Origin: Ruminococcaceae bacterium UBA2656
GTDB lineage: Bacteria > Bacillota > Clostridia > Oscillospirales > Acutalibacteraceae
Assembly (NCBI GenBank): GCA_002359465.1
Contig: DENA01000021.1
Location: 13,985-30,391, forward strand
DNA: 16,407 nucleotides
Direction: 5' to 3'
The position numbers and the translations under genes were made by a program. How positions within the stretch are numbered: position 1 is the stretch's first letter; each line of letters opens with the position of its first letter. Positions 13,390-16,407 of the stretch are shown in pieces. A model generated the notes under the pieces. The model saw nothing but the letters and a program-made list of their open reading frames with translations, was not told the origin of the DNA and made no database searches.

Positions 13390-14502
13390 ATGGCTTATTT
13401 TGATCATGAACCCCTTGTAATCGGCGACCTTGTGGCTCAAACGCCCGTTGTGCAGGGCGGAATGGGCGTCGGCATTTCCCTTTCCGGGCTTGCCTCCGCC
13501 GTGGCGAACGAGGGCGGAATCGGCGTGCTTTCCGCCGCGGTCGTCGGCATGATGCATCAGAACGGCCCCGGCGCCCGCAACAATATTGTCGCGCTCAGGG
13601 AGGAAATCCGACGCGCGCGCGCAAAGACCAAAGGCGTGCTCGGCGTCAACGTGATGGTCGCGCTGAGCGATTTCGGTGAAATGGTGAAGGCCTCCGTGGA
13701 AGAGGGCATCGATGTGATTTTCGCGGGCGCGGGCCTGCCGCTGAACCTGCCCTCCTTTGTGGAAAAGGGCTGTAAAACCAAGCTGGTGCCGATCATTTCC
13801 TCTGCCCGTGCGGTCAGGACGATCACGAAATGGTGGCAGGAGAAATATAATTACATTCCGGACGCGTTTGTGGTCGAAGGCCCCATGGCCGGCGGACATC
13901 TGGGTTTTCATAAGGATCAGATCGACGATCCCGCGTACCGGCTGGAAAAGCTGGTGCCGCAGGTACTGGAAGCGGTTCGCCCGCTTGAGGAGCAGGCGGG
14001 GCGCAAAATCCCCGTGATCGCCGCGGGAGGAATTTTCAGCGGCGCGGATATCCGGCGGTTTTTCAATCTGGGTGCTTCTGCGGTGCAGATGGCGACCCGC
14101 TTTGTGGCCACCGAGGAATGCGACGCGGACATCGCCTTTAAAAACGCGTATGTGAACTGCAAAAAAGAAGATATCGGTATCATTCAAAGCCCCGTGGGCA
14201 TGCCGGGGCGCGCCATTGTGAACGGATTTCTACAGCAGGCGGCACAGGGGCACAAGCATCCGACCGGCTGTCCGTTCCACTGCATTATTACCTGCAAGCA
14301 GAAGGAAAGCCCCTACTGTATCTCCATGGCGCTGATTAACGCCTGCAGGGGCAGATTGGAAAACGGCTTTGCCTTCATTGGGGCAAACGGCTATAAGGTA
14401 AAGGAAATTGTATCGGTCAAAAAGCTGTTCGAGACTCTTTCAGAGGAGTACCGGCAGAGTGAAGACGGCGCGGATGCCGCAGTAAGAGAGGAATCAATAT
14501 GA
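13390..14502 (+). CDS. Second FabK/nitronate-monooxygenase-family flavoprotein with cysteine cluster
   Basis: This 370-residue FMN barrel shares PVVQGGMGVGIS (19-30), GGIGVLSAA (42-50), EGPMAGGHLGFH (163-174) with a FabK-like active-site H170, AAGGIFSGAD (211-220) and ATRFVATEEC (235-244). It is about 55 residues longer than the FabK in this operon. The extension holds C294, C298, C302, C310 and C319 (GCPFHC, ITC, YC and AC), which could bind an iron-sulfur cluster or metal. I chose ATG 13390 (GAGGA at 13381-13385), where homology begins; an in-frame ATG at 13348 touching the fabG stop would add 14 residues. It overlaps fabF as ATGA. It may be an alternative enoyl reductase, a nitronate monooxygenase or an ancillary redox enzyme. 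The family is secure; the reaction is not. Confidence 0.85.
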   Translation: MAYFDHEPLVIGDLVAQTPVVQGGMGVGISLSGLASAVANEGGIGVLSAAVVGMMHQNGPGARNNIVALREEIRRARAKTKGVLGVNVMVALSDFGEMVKASVEEGIDVIFAGAGLPLNLPSFVEKGCKTKLVPIISSARAVRTITKWWQEKYNYIPDAFVVEGPMAGGHLGFHKDQIDDPAYRLEKLVPQVLEAVRPLEEQAGRKIPVIAAGGIFSGADIRRFFNLGASAVQMATRFVATEECDADIAFKNAYVNCKKEDIGIIQSPVGMPGRAIVNGFLQQAAQGHKHPTGCPFHCIITCKQKESPYCISMALINACRGRLENGFAFIGANGYKVKEIVSVKKLFETLSEEYRQSEDGADAAVREESI

Positions 14503-15734
14503 GAAGAGTGGTTGTTACCGGGCTGGGCGTGATTTCGCCCGTTGGAAATACCGCAGAGGCGTTCTGGGACAGTTTGATCAGCGGCCGGAGCGGTATTGAC
14601 TTTATTACAAAATTCGATACTACTGATTATAAGGTGAAAATCGCGGCGGAGGTCAAAGATTTTGACCCGCATGACTATATGGAAAAGGGCGAAATCCGCA
14701 AAACGGACTTGTTCGCGCAGTACGCCATCGCCGCCGCCGCACAGGCGGTGGAGGACAGCGGGATTCTGGGGAAGGTGGAGCCCGAGCGGTTCGGCGTTTA
14801 CGTCGGTTCCGGAATCGGCGGCATGAACACCTTTATCAATGAGTGCGACAAGCTGCTCAAGGGCGGGCCGAGGAAAGTCTCCCCCCTCTTTGTCCCGATG
14901 ATGATTTCCAACATGGCGTCGGGCAATATCGCCATCAAATACAACGCGCAGGGCCCCAGCCTTCCGGTTGTCACCGCCTGCGCAACCTCCACCAACGCGG
15001 TGGGTGAGGCGTTCCGCGCCATCCGCTTCGGGTATGCGGACGCAATCCTCGCGGGCGGCGCGGAAGCGACCGTCAACCCGCTCGCCATTGCGGGCTTTAC
15101 CAACTGCATGGCGCTTTCCACGAAAAATATCCCCGAAGAATCCTCCATCCCGTTCGACAAGCGCCGGGACGGCTTTGTCATGGGCGAGGGCGCGGGAATT
15201 TTAATATTGGAGGAATATGAGCACGCGAAGGCGCGCGGCGCGAAGATTTACGCGGAAATCAGCGGTTACGGCAACACCTGCGACGCGCACCACATTACGG
15301 CGCCGCATCCGGAGGCCATTGGCGGAGCAAGGGCAATTTCCCTTGCCATGGAGGAAGCCGGACTGCAGGAGGAAACGGAAATCTACATCAACGCGCACGG
15401 TACGGGTACCCCTCTGAACGATAAATCCGAAACCATTGCGATTAAAAAGGCGCTGGGAGACAGGGCGTATCAAATCTGTATCAGCTCCACGAAATCCATG
15501 ACCGGCCACATGCTCGGCGCGGCGGGCGCGGTCGAGGCAATCGTCTCCGTGCTCGCCCTTGAGCGGGGAATCATCCCCCCGACCGTCGGCTACCGCGAAA
15601 AGGATGAGGACTGCGACCTTGACTATGTGCCGAACACCGCAAGGAAAAGGGAAGTCAATGCCGCGCTGTCCGTCTCTTTGGGATTCGGCGGTCACAATGC
15701 CTGTATTGCCCTTCGCAAATACCGCGGTGAATAG
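14499..15734 (+). CDS. fabF: Beta-ketoacyl-ACP synthase II
   Basis: The 411-residue condensing enzyme elongates acyl-ACP with malonyl-ACP. The Cys-His-His triad is complete: C161 in VTACATSTNA, H300 in NAHGTGTPLND and H337 in TKSMTGHMLGAAG. RRVVVTGLGVISPVGN (2-17) opens the protein, and SLGFGGHNACI near the C-terminus holds the gating loop. Length and motifs fit FabF better than FabB. The start overlaps the stop of the preceding flavoprotein (ATGA) with AGAGAGG upstream, and accB follows after a short gap. Confidence 0.96.
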   Translation: MRRVVVTGLGVISPVGNTAEAFWDSLISGRSGIDFITKFDTTDYKVKIAAEVKDFDPHDYMEKGEIRKTDLFAQYAIAAAAQAVEDSGILGKVEPERFGVYVGSGIGGMNTFINECDKLLKGGPRKVSPLFVPMMISNMASGNIAIKYNAQGPSLPVVTACATSTNAVGEAFRAIRFGYADAILAGGAEATVNPLAIAGFTNCMALSTKNIPEESSIPFDKRRDGFVMGEGAGILILEEYEHAKARGAKIYAEISGYGNTCDAHHITAPHPEAIGGARAISLAMEEAGLQEETEIYINAHGTGTPLNDKSETIAIKKALGDRAYQICISSTKSMTGHMLGAAGAVEAIVSVLALERGIIPPTVGYREKDEDCDLDYVPNTARKREVNAALSVSLGFGGHNACIALRKYRGE

Positions 15735-15758
15735 GATTTGAATCTGGAAAGGACTGGT

Positions 15759-16190
15759 TTGGATTTGGATATTCAGCAAATTAAGGAAATCGCGGAAACC
15801 ATGCGCGAAAACGGGCTGACGTTGGTTGAGCTTACGGAGGGCGGGAACACGCTCCATCTGGAGCGGGGCAGCGTGCCCGCCGAAGCGGCGCTTCCTGTTC
15901 CCGCAGCCGCGCAGCCGACGGTTGCCGCAGTACCCGCCCCCGCGCCGGAATGCGGCGGCATCGAAGTAAAATCGCCCATTGTAGGCGTGTTTTACGCGTC
16001 CCCTTCACCGGATTCCGAGCCGTATGTACAGGTCGGCAGCCATGTGAAGAAGGGCGATACGCTCTGCATTATTGAAGCCATGAAGCTGCTCAATGAAATC
16101 AGCGCGGAGTGTGACGGAGAAATCACCGAGATCTGTGCGGCCAGCGGCCAGGTTGTTGAGTACGCGCAGGTACTGTTCCGGATAAAGTAG
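15759..16190 (+). CDS. accB: Biotin carboxyl carrier protein of acetyl-CoA carboxylase
   Basis: BCCP carries carboxybiotin between the biotin carboxylase and carboxyltransferase, giving malonyl-CoA for the genes upstream. Visible parts are a helical N-terminus ([21 protein letters not shown]), an Ala/Pro-rich flexible linker (about 38-64) and a C-terminal biotinyl domain (about 67-143) with EAMKLLNEI, where K109 is the biotinylated lysine. The usual AMKM is AMKL here, as in some other Bacillota. Start choice is uncertain: TTG 15759 lies 5 bases after GGAAAGGA, while in-frame TTGs at 15738 and 15765 are alternatives. accC, accD and accA are not in the window and probably lie beyond fabZ. Confidence 0.92.
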   Translation: MDLDIQQIKEIAETMRENGLTLVELTEGGNTLHLERGSVPAEAALPVPAAAQPTVAAVPAPAPECGGIEVKSPIVGVFYASPSPDSEPYVQVGSHVKKGDTLCIIEAMKLLNEISAECDGEITEICAASGQVVEYAQVLFRIK

Positions 16191-16200
16191 GAGGCAGGGT

Positions 16201-16407
16201 ATGGACAGAGAAGAAATCATGAAAATGATTCCCCACAGGGAACCCATGCTGCTGATCGACCATGTGGAAAAAACAGGGGATACGACAGCCATGGGAACCT
16301 ATACCGTAAGGGGAGACGAGTGGTTTTTAAAGGGACACTTTCCCGGAAATCCGGTCGTTCCCGGCGTGGTTCTGTGCGAAATCATGGCGCAGGCCTGCTG
16401 CATCCTG
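16201..16407 (+). CDS. fabZ: 3-hydroxyacyl-ACP dehydratase, 5' part only
   Basis: The first 69 residues run off the right edge. PHREPMLLID (11-20) and KGHFPGNPVVPGVVLCEIMAQ (from 44) are diagnostic of the FabZ hot-dog fold, with the catalytic H46 and E60. It dehydrates 3-hydroxyacyl-ACP to the enoyl-ACP used by FabK. ATG 16201 follows AGGAGG (16189-16194), which overlaps the accB stop region. The C-terminal half is not seen. Confidence 0.95.
   Translation, partial: MDREEIMKMIPHREPMLLIDHVEKTGDTTAMGTYTVRGDEWFLKGHFPGNPVVPGVVLCEIMAQACCIL

Overview
The window looks like chromosomal DNA from a Bacillota species, probably class Clostridia and perhaps the Oscillospirales (Ruminococcaceae/Acutalibacteraceae type). 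The basis is strong AGGAGG-type ribosome sites, a T-box leader, several TTG starts, tightly overlapping operons, FabK-type instead of FabI-type enoyl reductase, DegV proteins, a UPF0340 (YwlG) gene and moderately high GC with GC-rich third positions. The genus cannot be fixed from the sequence alone. I see no insertion sequence, phage gene, tRNA, rRNA or CRISPR array.

Left part (1-2230). A DegV-family lipid-binding protein reads leftward. It diverges from a ywlG/UPF0340 gene across a 248-base spacer that holds a 23-bp perfect palindrome and a large 13-bp-arm inverted repeat lying on the ywlG promoter. Two related small proteins of 52 and 58 residues follow in tandem and end at a strong UUCG-loop terminator.

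Methionine/C1 block (2247-6563). A promoter and a T-box leader, whose candidate specifier codon is ATG (Met), precede metF, a stand-alone cobalamin-reactivation domain and a metH that lacks that domain. Together they make 5-methyl-THF, use it to methylate homocysteine, and reactivate the B12 enzyme. The T-box should make the operon sensitive to uncharged tRNA-Met. A bidirectional hairpin separates metH from the converging serine dehydratase pair sdaAB-sdaAA (minus strand), which turns serine into pyruvate and ammonia.

Fatty-acid block (8330 to the right edge). A consensus promoter flanked by two TTTGA-N3-TCAAA palindromes drives a MarR/FabT-like regulator, a FakB-like DegV protein, fabH, fabK, fabD, fabG, a second FabK/nitronate-monooxygenase-like flavoprotein with a cysteine cluster, fabF, accB and fabZ. 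The last gene is cut by the window edge. This is type II fatty-acid synthesis plus the start of the acetyl-CoA carboxylase genes, under probable FabT feedback control. No acpP gene lies in the usual slot beside fabH/fabK. accC, accD and accA presumably lie beyond the edge.

Most of the window is recognisable core metabolism. The points most worth a second look are the twin FabT-type operators, the extra cysteine-bearing FabK-like enzyme, the tandem microproteins, the split methionine synthase under a variant T-box, and the unexplained palindromes in the degV/ywlG spacer.
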